From contig JAHBZL010000050.1 in the NCBI GenBank assembly GCA_019635485.1, forward strand, positions 1 to 33,257: 33,257 nt of DNA. The letters are read 5' to 3'. The DNA comes from Piscinibacter sp. (GTDB lineage: Bacteria; Pseudomonadota; Gammaproteobacteria; Burkholderiales; Burkholderiaceae_C). The notes beneath the pieces were generated by a model that had not been told where the DNA came from, made no database searches, and was given only the letters and a program-made list of their open reading frames with translations. Shown one piece after another: positions 1-8,413 of the stretch; within the stretch, counting starts at the first letter, position 1; each line of letters starts with the position of its first letter. The translations under genes were made by a program, and so were the position numbers.

Positions 1-431
1 ACGCGGCGGTGGAGGCGGCACGCGCCGGCGAGCAGGGGCGCGGGTTCGCCGTGGTCGCCGCCGAGGTGCGCAGCCTGGCGCAGCGTTCCGCGACCGCGGC
101 GCGCGAGATCAAGGCGCTGATCAGCAGCAGCGTCGAACGCGTCGAGGCGGGTTCCCGCCTGGTCGGTGCGGCCGGCGAGTCGATGCAGGACATCGTCGGC
201 AGCGTGCGGCGGGTGAGCGACATCATCGGCGAGATCAGCACCGCCGCCACCGAGCAGAGCTCGGGGCTGGTGTCGGTCAACCAGTCGGTCAACAAGCTCG
301 ACGAGATGACGCAGCAGAATGCCGCGCTGGTCGAGCAGAGCGCCGCGGCGGCCTCCAGCCTCAGCGAGCAGGCGCAGCGCCTGTCGCAGGCGGTGCGCCA
401 GTTCGACGTATCGCCTCGGTTGACGGCCTGA
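1..431 (+). CDS. Methyl-accepting chemotaxis protein, C-terminal fragment
   Basis: This is the 3' end of a chemoreceptor; the reading frame is open to the left edge, so the sensor domain, membrane segments and HAMP domain lie outside the window. The visible part begins in the cytoplasmic signalling tip, with the family signature [20 protein letters not shown] near residue 5, which contacts CheA and CheW. It continues as the descending helix of the antiparallel coiled coil ([19 protein letters not shown]) and ends with QAVRQFDV. No CheR/CheB-binding pentapeptide is visible at the C-terminus. The ligand cannot be inferred. The call is secure because the tip is among the most conserved bacterial sequences. 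Confidence 0.95.
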   Translation, partial: AAVEAARAGEQGRGFAVVAAEVRSLAQRSATAAREIKALISSSVERVEAGSRLVGAAGESMQDIVGSVRRVSDIIGEISTAATEQSSGLVSVNQSVNKLDEMTQQNAALVEQSAAAASSLSEQAQRLSQAVRQFDVSPRLTA

Positions 432-576
432 GTCAGGCGCGTCGATCGGGCCGCGATCGGTGATCCAGCCCGATGACATGATCTGGAGGCATCCCATCCC
501 GGCCTGCACCCCCTGCGGCTTCCCCTTATAGTGGCCTCGCAGGCGAGCCGTTCGCCGCGACACATGACGCTGGAGA

Positions 577-1485
577 ATGCCGCTTCCCCTGGTGCGCCTG
601 ACGGGCCTGGACCTGATCCGGGGCTTCGTTGCCGCCGGTCGCCGCATGAGCATCACGCTCGCCGCGCAGGATCTCTGCCTGACGCAGTCGGCCATCAGCC
701 GCCAGATCCACGCCCTCGAGCTGCAGGTCGGCGCCAGGCTCTTCGTGCGCGGCTACCGCTCGATCAGCTTCACGCCGGAGGGTGAGCGCCTGTTCCGGAT
801 CGCCGATGCGTCGATCCAGCAGTTGCAGGACATCCTGGGCACGCTCACGCCGTCCCGCGAACGGCTGCCGGTGACCATCACCGCGAGCATCGGCGTGACC
901 GCCCTCTGGCTGCTGCCCCGGCTGACCACGCTGCAGCAGCAGTACCCGGACATCGATGTCCGGGTGGCAGCCAACAACAAGAACCTGGACCTGCGGACGG
1001 AAGGAGTCGACCTGGCGCTCCGGTACTGCCGCCAATCGACCGCGCCCCAGGGGGCGATCCGGCTGTTCGGCGAGAAGGTGGTTCCGGTGGCGCACCCTTC
1101 GCTGGCGGTCGGGCCGCTGGCCTCGCCGAGCGGCGTCACCGCGCATGTGCTGCTGGAGTTCGACGACCCGATCCGGCCCTGGCTCCAATGGGGCGATCGG
1201 CTGGCGGCGCTCGGCACCCCGCCGCCGAAGCCGAAGGGGATCCTGCGCTTCAACCAGTACGACTCGGTGATCCAGGCCGCCGTCGCGGGGCAAGGCATCG
1301 CGCTCGGGCGCTGGGCCCTGGTCGCGCCGATGCTGGCGGACGGCCGACTCGTGCCCGTCGAGGACCAGCCGGTCACGGTCGAGTCGGAACACGGCTACTG
1401 GCTCATCCAGGCCAGCGACGAACCGCGCGCGGACGTCCGCACGGTGGTCGACTGGATCCTCGCGGAATCGCGGCAATCGTCCTAG
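577..1485 (+). CDS. LysR-family transcriptional regulator (GcvA-like)
   Basis: 302 residues, the normal LysR length. The N-terminal winged helix-turn-helix is clear: LAAQDLCLTQSAISRQIHAL at about residues 28-47 is followed by GARLFVRGYRSISFTPEGERL. The rest is a type-2 periplasmic-binding-like effector domain (VTITASIGVTALWLLPRL, about 98-115). The wording resembles the GcvA subgroup, but the effector is unknown. The start is the ATG at 577, with GGAG just upstream at a tight spacing, so another start is possible. The gene converges on the MFS/small-protein pair, and the two stop codons share the tetranucleotide CTAG at 1482-1485. LysR regulators often control a neighbouring transporter, so the MFS gene is a plausible target (inference). 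Confidence 0.9.
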   Translation: MPLPLVRLTGLDLIRGFVAAGRRMSITLAAQDLCLTQSAISRQIHALELQVGARLFVRGYRSISFTPEGERLFRIADASIQQLQDILGTLTPSRERLPVTITASIGVTALWLLPRLTTLQQQYPDIDVRVAANNKNLDLRTEGVDLALRYCRQSTAPQGAIRLFGEKVVPVAHPSLAVGPLASPSGVTAHVLLEFDDPIRPWLQWGDRLAALGTPPPKPKGILRFNQYDSVIQAAVAGQGIALGRWALVAPMLADGRLVPVEDQPVTVESEHGYWLIQASDEPRADVRTVVDWILAESRQSS

Positions 1486-1643
1486 CGCCCGAGCGCCGAA
1501 CACAGGCTCCACAGGTTCGCCACGGCGAGCTGTGCCGCCGGCGAGGCGTACCCGAGCAGCCCCAGCCACGCGAGCAGGAACACGCCCGCCCCCACCACGC
1601 TCCACAGCAGTCCGCGAACAAGGGCCGGCGGCGGGCGGATCAT
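1482..1643 (-). CDS. Small membrane protein coupled to the MFS transporter
   Basis: A 53-residue ORF beginning MIRPPPALVRGLLW. It has one long hydrophobic segment (about residues 8-32, rich in Leu, Val and Gly) and a shorter apolar stretch near the C-terminus. Its ATG overlaps the TGA of the upstream MFS gene in an ATGA arrangement, the usual signature of translational coupling. The hydrophobic profile would not be expected from noncoding sequence in this GC-rich background. Small partner proteins are annotated beside some MFS carriers, so a small subunit or stability factor is a reasonable guess. I do not recognise the family. It could still be a short unconserved ORF. Confidence 0.6.
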   Translation of the reverse strand: MIRPPPALVRGLLWSVVGAGVFLLAWLGLLGYASPAAQLAVANLWSLCSALGR

Positions 1644-2884
1644 GCGGGAACGGCCTCGAACCGGTGCTCGATGGAGCGGTCGCGGATCGGCAGGTTCAGG
1701 ACGATCGATGCCAGGCCGAGCGCGATCGCGATGCCCCACATCAGGCCGTACGACTGCGTCGCGTCGTAGACGAGCCCGCCGAGCCAGGCGCCGAAGAAGC
1801 CGCCGAGCTGGTGACCGAGGAACACCAGCCCGAACAGGGTCCCGATGTACCGCACGCCGAAGATCTGCGCGATGACCCCGTTCGTGAGCGGCACCGTTCC
1901 CAGCCACGTCGCCCCCATGACCAGCGCGAACAGGTACAGGCTCGTCGTGCTCAGCGGCAAGGCGACGAAGGCCACCATGGCCGCCGTCCGCAGCGTGTAG
2001 ACGAGCGACAGCAGGTACTTCTTGCGATAGAAGTCGCCCAGCCGGCCGCAGACGTAGGTCCCGATCGCGTTCGCCAGCGCGATGATGGCGATGGCATTCA
2101 CGCCGGCGCTCGTGTCCAGCCCGGCATCCTTCAGGTAGGCCGGCAGGTGCGCGCCGAGAAACGCGAGCTGGAAGCCGCAGCTGACGAAGCCGAGGTTGAG
2201 GAGCCAGAACCCGCTGTGGCGCATCGCGGCCCGGACCACCGGCCCCACCGGGGGCGCCGCGCGACCCGCGGCATCCGCCGCCGGCGCGCGCCGGTCCGAG
2301 AGCACCCAGGCAGCGCCACCGCACAGCATCGTCAGCACCGCGAGGACCTGCAGCGTCGCCGACCATCCGATGGACCCGATGCCGATCTGGGCGGCCGGCA
2401 CGAGCAGGAACTGGATGAAGCCCCCGATGCCGCCGGCCACGCCCTGCGCCGTGCCGCGCCGTTCGGGCGGGACCAGGCGCGACAGCCCGCCGTAGACGAC
2501 GGCGAACGTCGTCGCGGTGAGGGCCACCCCGACCACCAGGCCCGTCCCGGCGACCAGGACCCCGGTCGAGCCCGCCACCGCCTCGACCACCAGACCCACG
2601 GCATACAGCAGGCAGCCCGCGGCGATCACCCGCCCGGTGCCGAACCGGTCCGCCAGCAGCCCGGTGACCGGCTGCAGCAGCCCCCACACCAGCACCTGCA
2701 GGCCGAGCGCGAAGGAGAAGGACTCCCGGCCCCACCCCTTCTCCGCGAGCAGCGGAAGCATGAACAGCCCCTGGACGTGCCGGGCCCCCATCGCCATGCC
2801 CACGACGAGGCCGGCGCACAGCACCAGGGCCAGGTAAGGCGATGGCCCGCCGGCCTTCTTCGATGCGATCGGTGTCAGTGTCAT
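1640..2884 (-). CDS. MFS transporter
   Basis: 414 residues starting MTLTPIASKKAGG, the usual length for a 12-helix major facilitator carrier. Helix 1 is YLALVLCAGLVVGMAMG, followed by repeated hydrophobic segments, a loop between helices 2 and 3 of the family type (GLLADRFGTGRVI, about residue 80) and its second-half counterpart (CGRLGDFYRKKYLL). The start at 2884 is preferred over the longer frame because GGGAG lies 5-6 bases upstream. The protein resembles the oxalate/formate-type and related carboxylate carriers in general style, but the substrate cannot be read from sequence. It is followed, with an ATGA overlap, by a 53-residue membrane protein, and it converges on a LysR regulator that may control it. 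Confidence 0.88.
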   Translation of the reverse strand: MTLTPIASKKAGGPSPYLALVLCAGLVVGMAMGARHVQGLFMLPLLAEKGWGRESFSFALGLQVLVWGLLQPVTGLLADRFGTGRVIAAGCLLYAVGLVVEAVAGSTGVLVAGTGLVVGVALTATTFAVVYGGLSRLVPPERRGTAQGVAGGIGGFIQFLLVPAAQIGIGSIGWSATLQVLAVLTMLCGGAAWVLSDRRAPAADAAGRAAPPVGPVVRAAMRHSGFWLLNLGFVSCGFQLAFLGAHLPAYLKDAGLDTSAGVNAIAIIALANAIGTYVCGRLGDFYRKKYLLSLVYTLRTAAMVAFVALPLSTTSLYLFALVMGATWLGTVPLTNGVIAQIFGVRYIGTLFGLVFLGHQLGGFFGAWLGGLVYDATQSYGLMWGIAIALGLASIVLNLPIRDRSIEHRFEAVPA

Positions 2885-3023
2885 GCGGCTCCCGTGCGGC
2901 GCTCCTCGGCCGCCAACGGCGGCGGCGAGGGTCTCGGCATTGGATGCCGCGGCCGCACCCTCCTCAAGCAATCGTTTTTCATCGCCGCATGCGCCGCCAG
3001 AATGCGATGCGCCATGGTGCCGG

Positions 3024-3620
3024 CTAGCCGATCACCAGCACGACCGACAGCGCCAGCGCGCTGCCCATCGCGACATTGAAGATCCGCGAGCGCCGGGCAT
3101 CGGTCAGCCACTGCCGCAGCAGGGTCCCGAAGACGAGCCACACGGCGCAGCTGGGCGCCGCGGCCAGCGAGAACACGGCCGCCATCGTGGTCGCCCGCAG
3201 CGCGGGCTCGCCGCCGATGGCCATGCCGTAGGTGCTCGCGGCGCTGATGCAGACGATCCAGGATTTCGGATTGATCCACTGGAACGCGACGGCCGGCCAG
3301 AAGCCGACCGGAGGCGAAGCGCCCAGATCGCCCAGGGGCGGGGCACTCGCGACCGTCCAGGCCAGCCACAGCAGGAAGACCGCACCGGCGCCCCTGAGCA
3401 GCACGAGCAGCCCGGGAAGCGTCTGCACCAGCCCGCCCAGTCCGAGGTTCGCGGCACCCATCATCAGCGCCATGCCGACCACGACCCCGGCCAGGCACTT
3501 CAACCCGCCGACGATCCCGGCCCGCGCGCCGGCCACCATCACCATGACGACGCTCGGCCCGGGCGTCACCGCCGCGACGACCGCGAAGACGAAGAATGCG
3601 ATGATCTGCTCGGTCTGCAT
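3024..3620 (-). CDS. LysE/RhtB-family exporter
   Basis: 198 residues with about six hydrophobic segments, the standard size for this amino-acid/metabolite efflux family. The N-terminal signature FAVVAAVTPGPSVVMVMVAG (about 12-31) contains the invariant TPGP of helix 1. The second hallmark is FQWINPKSWI at about residue 115, which matches the family's N-P-K motif. No good Shine-Dalgarno site precedes the ATG at 3620. The AraC-type regulator is transcribed divergently with its start within about 60 bases, a common exporter-regulator pairing, so the regulator probably controls this gene (inference). The exported substrate is not predictable. Confidence 0.92.
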   Translation of the reverse strand: MQTEQIIAFFVFAVVAAVTPGPSVVMVMVAGARAGIVGGLKCLAGVVVGMALMMGAANLGLGGLVQTLPGLLVLLRGAGAVFLLWLAWTVASAPPLGDLGASPPVGFWPAVAFQWINPKSWIVCISAASTYGMAIGGEPALRATTMAAVFSLAAAPSCAVWLVFGTLLRQWLTDARRSRIFNVAMGSALALSVVLVIG

Positions 3621-3667
3621 GCGTGGCGGCGCCGTGGCGTGTCCGTTGTCGATGCAGGCCTTTTGGC

Positions 3668-4543
3668 ATGCCGGCGATGCAACGTCTTGAACGATCTGGC
3701 GGAGGAGCCACCGCGGGGGACTGGATGGTCCGGCGCCCGGCCGCGCAGAGCGGCATCGAGTTCCTGCGCGCCGGGCTCACGCTCAACCACTTCAGCCGCC
3801 ATCGGCACGACACCTACACGATCGCGGTGACGGAGCAGGGTGTGCAGGAGTTCGGCTTCCGGGGCGCGGTCCACCGGAGCCTGCCGGGCCAGGTGGTCAT
3901 CCTGCACCCCGACGAGCTGCACGACGGCCGACCCGCCACGCCCGAAGGCTTCACGTTCAGGAGCCTGTACGTCGCGCCGGGGCTCGTCGCAGACACGCTT
4001 CGGCAACTGACCGGCCGCGTCCGGACGCTCCCGTTCGCGCGCACCCCGGTGGTCTCGGACGCCCACCTCGCGCGCAGGCTCTGGCACGCCTGCACCGGGC
4101 CCCTCGCGCCGCTGGAGGAAGTGGACCTGCTGCGCGCTGTCTGCGGCGCCCTGCTCCGGCACGCCGGCGATGCCGTGCCCGCCTCCCGGCGGACGGACCT
4201 AAGCGATGCCGCCTTCGCCCGGGCCCGCGAATACCTCGACGCGCACTTCCAGCACGCCGTGGACGCTGCCGCACTCGAGACCATCTGCGGGGAAAGCCGC
4301 TACACCATCGCCGAGGGGTTCAGGCGCAGGCAGGGCACGACCCCGCATCGCTACCTGCTGATGCGTCGGCTCGACTTCGTGCGCTCGAGGCTGCGCAGCG
4401 GTGCCTCGCTGGCCGAGCTGGCGGCGGAGGCGGGGTTCGCCGACCAGTCGCACATGACGCGGCACTTCAAGGCGGCCTTCGGACTCACGCCGGCGATCCA
4501 CGCGAAGCTCACCCGGGACGACGGGCGCGACGGAACCCGGTGA
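3668..4543 (+). CDS. AraC-family transcriptional regulator
   Basis: About 291 residues: an N-terminal cupin-like sensor domain (HRHDTYTIAVTEQGVQEF, then LPGQVVILHPDELHDG) and a C-terminal pair of helix-turn-helix motifs ending in AELAAEAGFADQSHMTRHFK and AFGLTPAIH. This is the AraC arrangement with histidines of the ligand-binding cupin. The start is uncertain. ATG at 3668 or 3677 keeps the GDWMVRRPAAQ stretch seen in similar proteins; ATG at 3725 has the better ribosome site (GGGGGA five bases upstream). The gene is divergent from the LysE exporter and is its likely regulator. It converges on the rtcB terminator. Confidence 0.9.
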   Translation: MPAMQRLERSGGGATAGDWMVRRPAAQSGIEFLRAGLTLNHFSRHRHDTYTIAVTEQGVQEFGFRGAVHRSLPGQVVILHPDELHDGRPATPEGFTFRSLYVAPGLVADTLRQLTGRVRTLPFARTPVVSDAHLARRLWHACTGPLAPLEEVDLLRAVCGALLRHAGDAVPASRRTDLSDAAFARAREYLDAHFQHAVDAAALETICGESRYTIAEGFRRRQGTTPHRYLLMRRLDFVRSRLRSGASLAELAAEAGFADQSHMTRHFKAAFGLTPAIHAKLTRDDGRDGTR

Positions 4544-4556
4544 TCCGCGCGGAAAT

Positions 4557-4591
4557 GAAAACGGGGCGCCCGGCTCCCGCCGAACGCCCCG
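4557..4591 (-). terminator. Intrinsic terminator of the rtcB operon
   Basis: Read on the minus strand, a composite hairpin has an outer 7-bp stem CGGGGCG/CGCCCCG (4585-4591 with 4562-4568) and an inner 4-bp stem GCCG/CGGC with a four-base loop, separated by a 2x2 internal loop. It is followed by TTTTC. The T-tract lies only on the minus-strand side, so it ends transcription coming from rtcB (stop at 4611) rather than from the AraC gene. Confidence 0.75.
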
Positions 4592-4610
4592 CAACCGGCC
4601 GAGCCGAAGC

Positions 4611-5828
4611 TCAACCCTTCACGCACACCACCTGCTTCAAGGTGTGCACCACGTCGACCAGCTCGCGCTGTGCTTCCATCACGGCGTCGATGTCCTTGTA
4701 GGCCGCGGGCGTTTCGTCGATCACGTCCTTGTCCTTGCGGCACTCGACACCTTCGGTCGCGGCGCGGTGGTCGGCCAGCGTGAAGCGGCGCTTGGCCTCG
4801 CCACGGCTCATCACGCGGCCGGCACCGTGCGAGCAGGACTCGAACGATTCCGGGTGACCCTTGCCGCGCACGATGTAGCTGCGCGCGCCCATGCTGCCGG
4901 GGATGATGCCCAGCTGCCCGGCCTTCGCGCTCACCGCGCCCTTGCGGGTCACGTACACGTCCTCGCCGAAGTGGTGCTCGCGGCTCACGTAGTTGTGGTG
5001 GCAGTTCACCGCCTCGACGTGGCTCTGGAAGTTCTTGCGGATCACCGTCTTCGCGGCCTCGATCACGCGCTTCATCATCACCTCGCGGTTGATGGCGGCG
5101 AACTTCTGCGCCCAGCCCACGGCGCGCACGTAGTCGCCGAAGTAGCGGCTGCCTTCCTCGAAGTAGGCCAGGTCACGGTCCGGCAGGTTGGCCTGCTGGC
5201 GCATCGCGTCCTGCTTCGCCAGCTCGATGAACATCGTGCCGATGAAGTTGCCCACGCCGCGCGAGCCCGAGTGCAGCATGAACCACACGAAGCCCGCCTC
5301 GTCCAGGCAGACCTCGATGAAGTGGTTGCCGGTGCCCAGCGTGCCCAGGTGCTGGATGTGGTTGGTCTTCTCCAGCTTGGGGTAGTCGCGGCACAGCGCC
5401 TTGAACTCGGGCTCCAGCTGCGCCCAAGCGGTGTTCACCGAGCCCGGCGCCTTCTGCCATGCGCCCGGGTCGCGGCTCCCGGGCTGGCGGCCGTGCGGCA
5501 CCGCGCGCTCGATGGCCGAGCGCAGCGGGCCCAGGTTGTCCGGCAGGTCCTGCGCCGTCAGCGTGGTCTTGCAGGCGATCATGCCGCAGCCGATGTCCAC
5601 GCCCACCGCGGCCGGGATGATGGCCTTGATAGTCGGGATCACCGAGCCCACCGTGGCGCCGATGCCGAAGTGCACGTCCGGCATTGCCGCGATGTGCCTG
5701 AAGACGATGGGCAGGCGCGCGGCGTTCTGCAGCTGGCGCTTCGCCTCGTCCTCGACGGGCACGCCGCGCGTCCACATCTTCAGCGGCACGCCGCCGGGGA
5801 CGTCTTCGTGGATGTGGTTGGGTTCCAT
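4611..5828 (-). CDS. rtcB: RtcB-type RNA ligase (3'-phosphate / 5'-OH)
   Basis: 405 residues, close to the 408 of E. coli RtcB. RtcB is a Mn2+- and GTP-dependent ligase that joins RNA 2',3'-cyclic phosphate or 3'-phosphate ends to 5'-OH ends, as left by tRNA-cleaving toxins. Landmarks are the metal-site motif VGVDIGCGMIACKT (about 76-89; Asp and Cys ligands), GTGNHFIEV (about 166), the histidine-containing HSGSRGVGN, and near the C-terminus the guanylylated-histidine region SCSHGAGRVMSRGEAKR. A strong AAGGAG lies eight bases before the ATG. It is the last gene of a slipin-protease-rtcB run (30 bases after the protease stop) and is followed by an intrinsic terminator. No rtcA, rtcR or archease is in the window. 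Confidence 0.97.
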   Translation of the reverse strand: MEPNHIHEDVPGGVPLKMWTRGVPVEDEAKRQLQNAARLPIVFRHIAAMPDVHFGIGATVGSVIPTIKAIIPAAVGVDIGCGMIACKTTLTAQDLPDNLGPLRSAIERAVPHGRQPGSRDPGAWQKAPGSVNTAWAQLEPEFKALCRDYPKLEKTNHIQHLGTLGTGNHFIEVCLDEAGFVWFMLHSGSRGVGNFIGTMFIELAKQDAMRQQANLPDRDLAYFEEGSRYFGDYVRAVGWAQKFAAINREVMMKRVIEAAKTVIRKNFQSHVEAVNCHHNYVSREHHFGEDVYVTRKGAVSAKAGQLGIIPGSMGARSYIVRGKGHPESFESCSHGAGRVMSRGEAKRRFTLADHRAATEGVECRKDKDVIDETPAAYKDIDAVMEAQRELVDVVHTLKQVVCVKG

Positions 5829-5858
5829 GATGTCATTCTCCTTGCACGGAAGGCGCGA

Positions 5859-6887
5859 TCACGCGACGTGCAGCGGACCGCGCTTGATGCGCTTGCCCAC
5901 ACGTTCGATGCGGCGCCAGCCGCTGTTGTCGTTCAGGGTGATCCAGCGCCGTTCCTCGGCGCGGTAGAACCAGTCCTTGTCCTGTTGGTAGTAGACCTGG
6001 GCGTCCGCGGACTCCCAGATGTTGACGATCTCGTTGCTGTGCGCATGCACTTCGTCGAAATCGGTGGTCGCCTTCTGGCCCATCTCGCTGTAGCACGCGT
6101 TCAGCTGCAGCAGGAGCGCGTTGACGTCGGCCGGCATGCGCTCGGCGTGCAGGCCGATCTTCACCGCTTCGTCGAGCAGGATCGGGTAGCTGTGCGAAGG
6201 GTACTTGCCGTTCAGCGCCGTGGAAATGGCCTCGGCCTTCGCCGCGTCGGCGATGTGGTACGCCAGCAGCTCGCGGCACAGCATGATCGACAGCGATTCC
6301 GCACGGTCCACCGCGCCGATGACCAGCGGGTGCACGTACTGGAACAGCGACTTGTAGGCGTTCTCCGGCTCCGCGTTGCCCTGGCCCTGCTGGTCGCGCC
6401 ACAGCTTGATGACGCGCTGCAGTTCGTTCAGGCTGACGCTGACGCGGTCGTTGTCGCGGTCCACCGGCGAGAGCGCGTGGTTCAGCGACGTGTCCACCGC
6501 GGTCAGGTAGGCCGTCGGGCCCATCTGGATGCCGTCGGCACCGAGCGCGATCATCGTCGCGGCCGACGCGCACTCCAGCGGCACCAGCGCCACCAGCCGT
6601 CGGCAGTGCTGCCGCAGCAGGTTGACCAGGCGCAGCGAGACCTGGCCGCTGCCACCGTCCGACTTGACGAACAGGTGGATCGTCTCGTGCTGGCCCAACC
6701 GCTCGAGCACGTGGTACAGCGCGAGCACGTCGGAGTGGCACACCGAGCCGCGCGAGCCGTTCCAGTAGGCGACCAGCGGGCCGCCCAGACGCGCCGACAG
6801 CCTGGCGATCAGTGCCTGCGTCTGGCTGAAAAGCACCGGCGGCTGCTTGACCTTGATCTCGATCGCCGGCAGTTGTTCGTTCTTCAT
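5859..6887 (-). CDS. SDH-type (Clp/crotonase fold) serine protease family protein
   Basis: 342 residues starting MKNEQLPAIEIKVKQ, chosen because GAAGG lies eight bases upstream; the frame stays open to 6950, but that would overlap the slipin gene. The N-terminal half has the ClpP/SppA-like layout: a strand-rich start, LFVKSDGGSGQVS (about 74-86), then ECASAATMIALGADGIQMGP (about 105-124) with the expected serine and oxyanion glycines, as in the serine-dehydrogenase-proteinase (SDH) family. The C-terminal part, about 110 residues with W-rich QDKDWFYRAEERRWITLN, is of unknown role. Membrane-linked proteases of this fold commonly pair with slipin/stomatin proteins, as here. The substrate is unknown; an RNA-repair connection comes only from the neighbouring rtcB. 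Confidence 0.8.
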   Translation of the reverse strand: MKNEQLPAIEIKVKQPPVLFSQTQALIARLSARLGGPLVAYWNGSRGSVCHSDVLALYHVLERLGQHETIHLFVKSDGGSGQVSLRLVNLLRQHCRRLVALVPLECASAATMIALGADGIQMGPTAYLTAVDTSLNHALSPVDRDNDRVSVSLNELQRVIKLWRDQQGQGNAEPENAYKSLFQYVHPLVIGAVDRAESLSIMLCRELLAYHIADAAKAEAISTALNGKYPSHSYPILLDEAVKIGLHAERMPADVNALLLQLNACYSEMGQKATTDFDEVHAHSNEIVNIWESADAQVYYQQDKDWFYRAEERRWITLNDNSGWRRIERVGKRIKRGPLHVA

Positions 6888-6946
6888 GATGATGCCTTCG
6901 TTGAGGGGCGCCCCGGCCGTGCGCGTGGCACGGCCGGGGCGGGCGC

Positions 6947-8092
6947 TCAACGCAGCTTCACCAGCCCGTTGAGCACCTGGTCCAGACCTCCGAACACGGA
7001 GATCTTGTCGATGCGCTCGGCCACGCGTTCCAGCGTCTCGAGCTCCTTGAGCCGCAGGGCGACGGGGTTGTCCTCCATCACCTTGGCGGTGTTCAGCAGC
7101 GAACGGGTCGCCGCCGTCTCCTCGCGCCGACGGATCACGTTGGCCTCGGCCGACTTGCCGGCCTCGACCACCTGGGCGAGGATGGTCTTCATCTCGCCCG
7201 GCAGCACGATGTCCTTCACGCCCACGCCGTCGAGCTGCAGACCGTAGTCCGCGAGCTTCGCCTTGACCTGGGCGGTCACGACCTCGTCGATCACCGTCTT
7301 GTTCTCGAGCAGCTCGTCGAGCGAGCGGGTGCCCACCGCGGCGCGCAGGCCGAACTGCAGCTCGCGGTACAGGTGTTCCGCGGGCTTGGCCAGTTCCTTG
7401 TAGGCCTTCAGCACATCGGCCGGGGTGGGGTACCGCCAGGTGGCCGACAGGTTCAGCCGCAGTGCGACCTTGTCGCGGGTCAGGATCTCCTGGCCCGTCA
7501 CCTCGAGCGCCTGCAGCCGCAGGTCCACGAGTTCAACCGCCACGTTGCGGTTGAACTTCCAGAACGCATACGAGCCGGCCGCGAGCAGCCGTTCGACCTT
7601 GCCGTCGATCCACAGGATGCCGGCGCCGTGATCGGGCACCTGCACCTGCAGCACGCCGGCCAGGCCCTGCACCGCGCGCTGGCGCAGCTGCGTCTGCACG
7701 AGCCGCGCCACCAGCGCGGCCGGCACCTCGGCCGACGCGCTGACGTCGATGACCTCGACCTGCACATCGACCAGGCCCTTCCAGTACAGGCGCCGGGTGG
7801 CCGGCGCGAGCACCTCGACCAGCACGCCGTTCTCGCTGCGCAGGCCGACCTGGTTCTCGGTCAGCTCGACGCGCACGAACTCGGCCGCGACCACCTCGGG
7901 CTCCCTGGCCATCAGGTAGTCGGCCAGGCCATGGGTGAACGCCGGCGCTTCGAGGGCGAAGAGCTCCACGCGCAGGGTGTCGAGGCCGGCGAACAGCCAG
8001 TGCGTGCCGGGTTGCAGCACGCGCTCGAAATCGCCATTGCGCAGCAGCAGGCCGCGCTCGTTCTTCTTCACGGTGACACGCTTGAACTTCAT
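6947..8092 (-). CDS. Slipin (SPFH/band 7) family protein
   Basis: 381 residues. The N-terminal third (KNERGLLLRNGDFERVLQPG) has no transmembrane segment, unlike classical slipins. From about residue 170 there is a full band-7 domain: VELVDLRLQALEVTGQEILT, DKVALRLNLSATWRYPTPAD, REL..GLRAAVGTRSLDELL and YGLQLDGVGVKDIVLPGEMK. A helical coiled-coil tail follows (VVEAGKSAEANVIRRREETA). These proteins oligomerise on membranes and scaffold proteases. The start is well supported by AAGGAG eight bases upstream. It is first of three co-directional genes (59 bases to the protease, then rtcB), a grouping also known from other RtcB loci. About 250 bases separate it from the tRNA-Cys-like gene. Confidence 0.92.
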   Translation of the reverse strand: MKFKRVTVKKNERGLLLRNGDFERVLQPGTHWLFAGLDTLRVELFALEAPAFTHGLADYLMAREPEVVAAEFVRVELTENQVGLRSENGVLVEVLAPATRRLYWKGLVDVQVEVIDVSASAEVPAALVARLVQTQLRQRAVQGLAGVLQVQVPDHGAGILWIDGKVERLLAAGSYAFWKFNRNVAVELVDLRLQALEVTGQEILTRDKVALRLNLSATWRYPTPADVLKAYKELAKPAEHLYRELQFGLRAAVGTRSLDELLENKTVIDEVVTAQVKAKLADYGLQLDGVGVKDIVLPGEMKTILAQVVEAGKSAEANVIRRREETAATRSLLNTAKVMEDNPVALRLKELETLERVAERIDKISVFGGLDQVLNGLVKLR

Positions 8093-8338
8093 GGGTGTTC
8101 TCCTTCTTGAAGCGTGTGTTGAAAAGGGTGCCGTTACAGCAGCGGCCGCGGACGACGAATGCCTGGGCCCGGAGCCACGGTGCGCGTTGGCCGCCTCTCC
8201 ATCGGAATGGCAACCTCGGCTGGCCGTGGATGCGAAGCCCCGCCTGCTCGACGCTCGGGCAGCCGCCGCTGATGCACGGTCGGGCCGTCATGGCAACGGC
8301 CCTCGGTGCACGTTCGGCGGTGGTCTTTCGACCGTTCT

Positions 8339-8413
8339 TGGAGGTTGGAACGGGAGTCGAACCCGCGACCTACGCATTTGCAGTGCGTTGCTCTGCCACT
8401 GAGCTACCAACAA
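8339..8413 (-). tRNA. tRNA-Cys(GCA)-like gene with defective acceptor stem
   Basis: The body is complete: D-arm GCTC/GAGC, a 5-bp anticodon stem with loop CTGCAAA (anticodon GCA), T-arm loop TTCGACT, discriminator T and an encoded CCA. The acceptor does not fit. GTTGG (8411-8407) pairs with CCAAC (8348-8344), but this register leaves an unpaired base at the T-stem junction, a mismatch at position 1:72 and a too-short connector. In the standard register the stem has several mismatches. The body (GCTCAGTGGCAGAGCA) is Ala/Val/Ile-like rather than Cys-like. The preceding tRNA-like element ends in CCA directly against it, with no spacer. A pseudo-tRNA is more likely than the cell's working tRNA-Cys. 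Confidence 0.75.

Noticed and set aside
526-1605. A 359-codon minus-strand frame over the LysR gene
   Set aside because: Arg/Gly/Asp-rich translation without domains; the LysR gene on the plus strand is complete.
4644-7247. An 867-codon open frame antisense to rtcB and the protease
   Set aside because: Low-complexity His/Val/Arg/Ala-rich translation typical of high-GC antisense frames; rtcB is unmistakable on the other strand.
8093-8338. Sigma54 promoter for the slipin-protease-rtcB run, as found for RtcR-controlled rtcBA
   Set aside because: No TGGCAC-N5-TTGC-type element with correct spacing was found, and no rtcR is present. Only small hairpins (GGTC-GAAA-GACC and GGGCCGT/ACGGCCC) occur.
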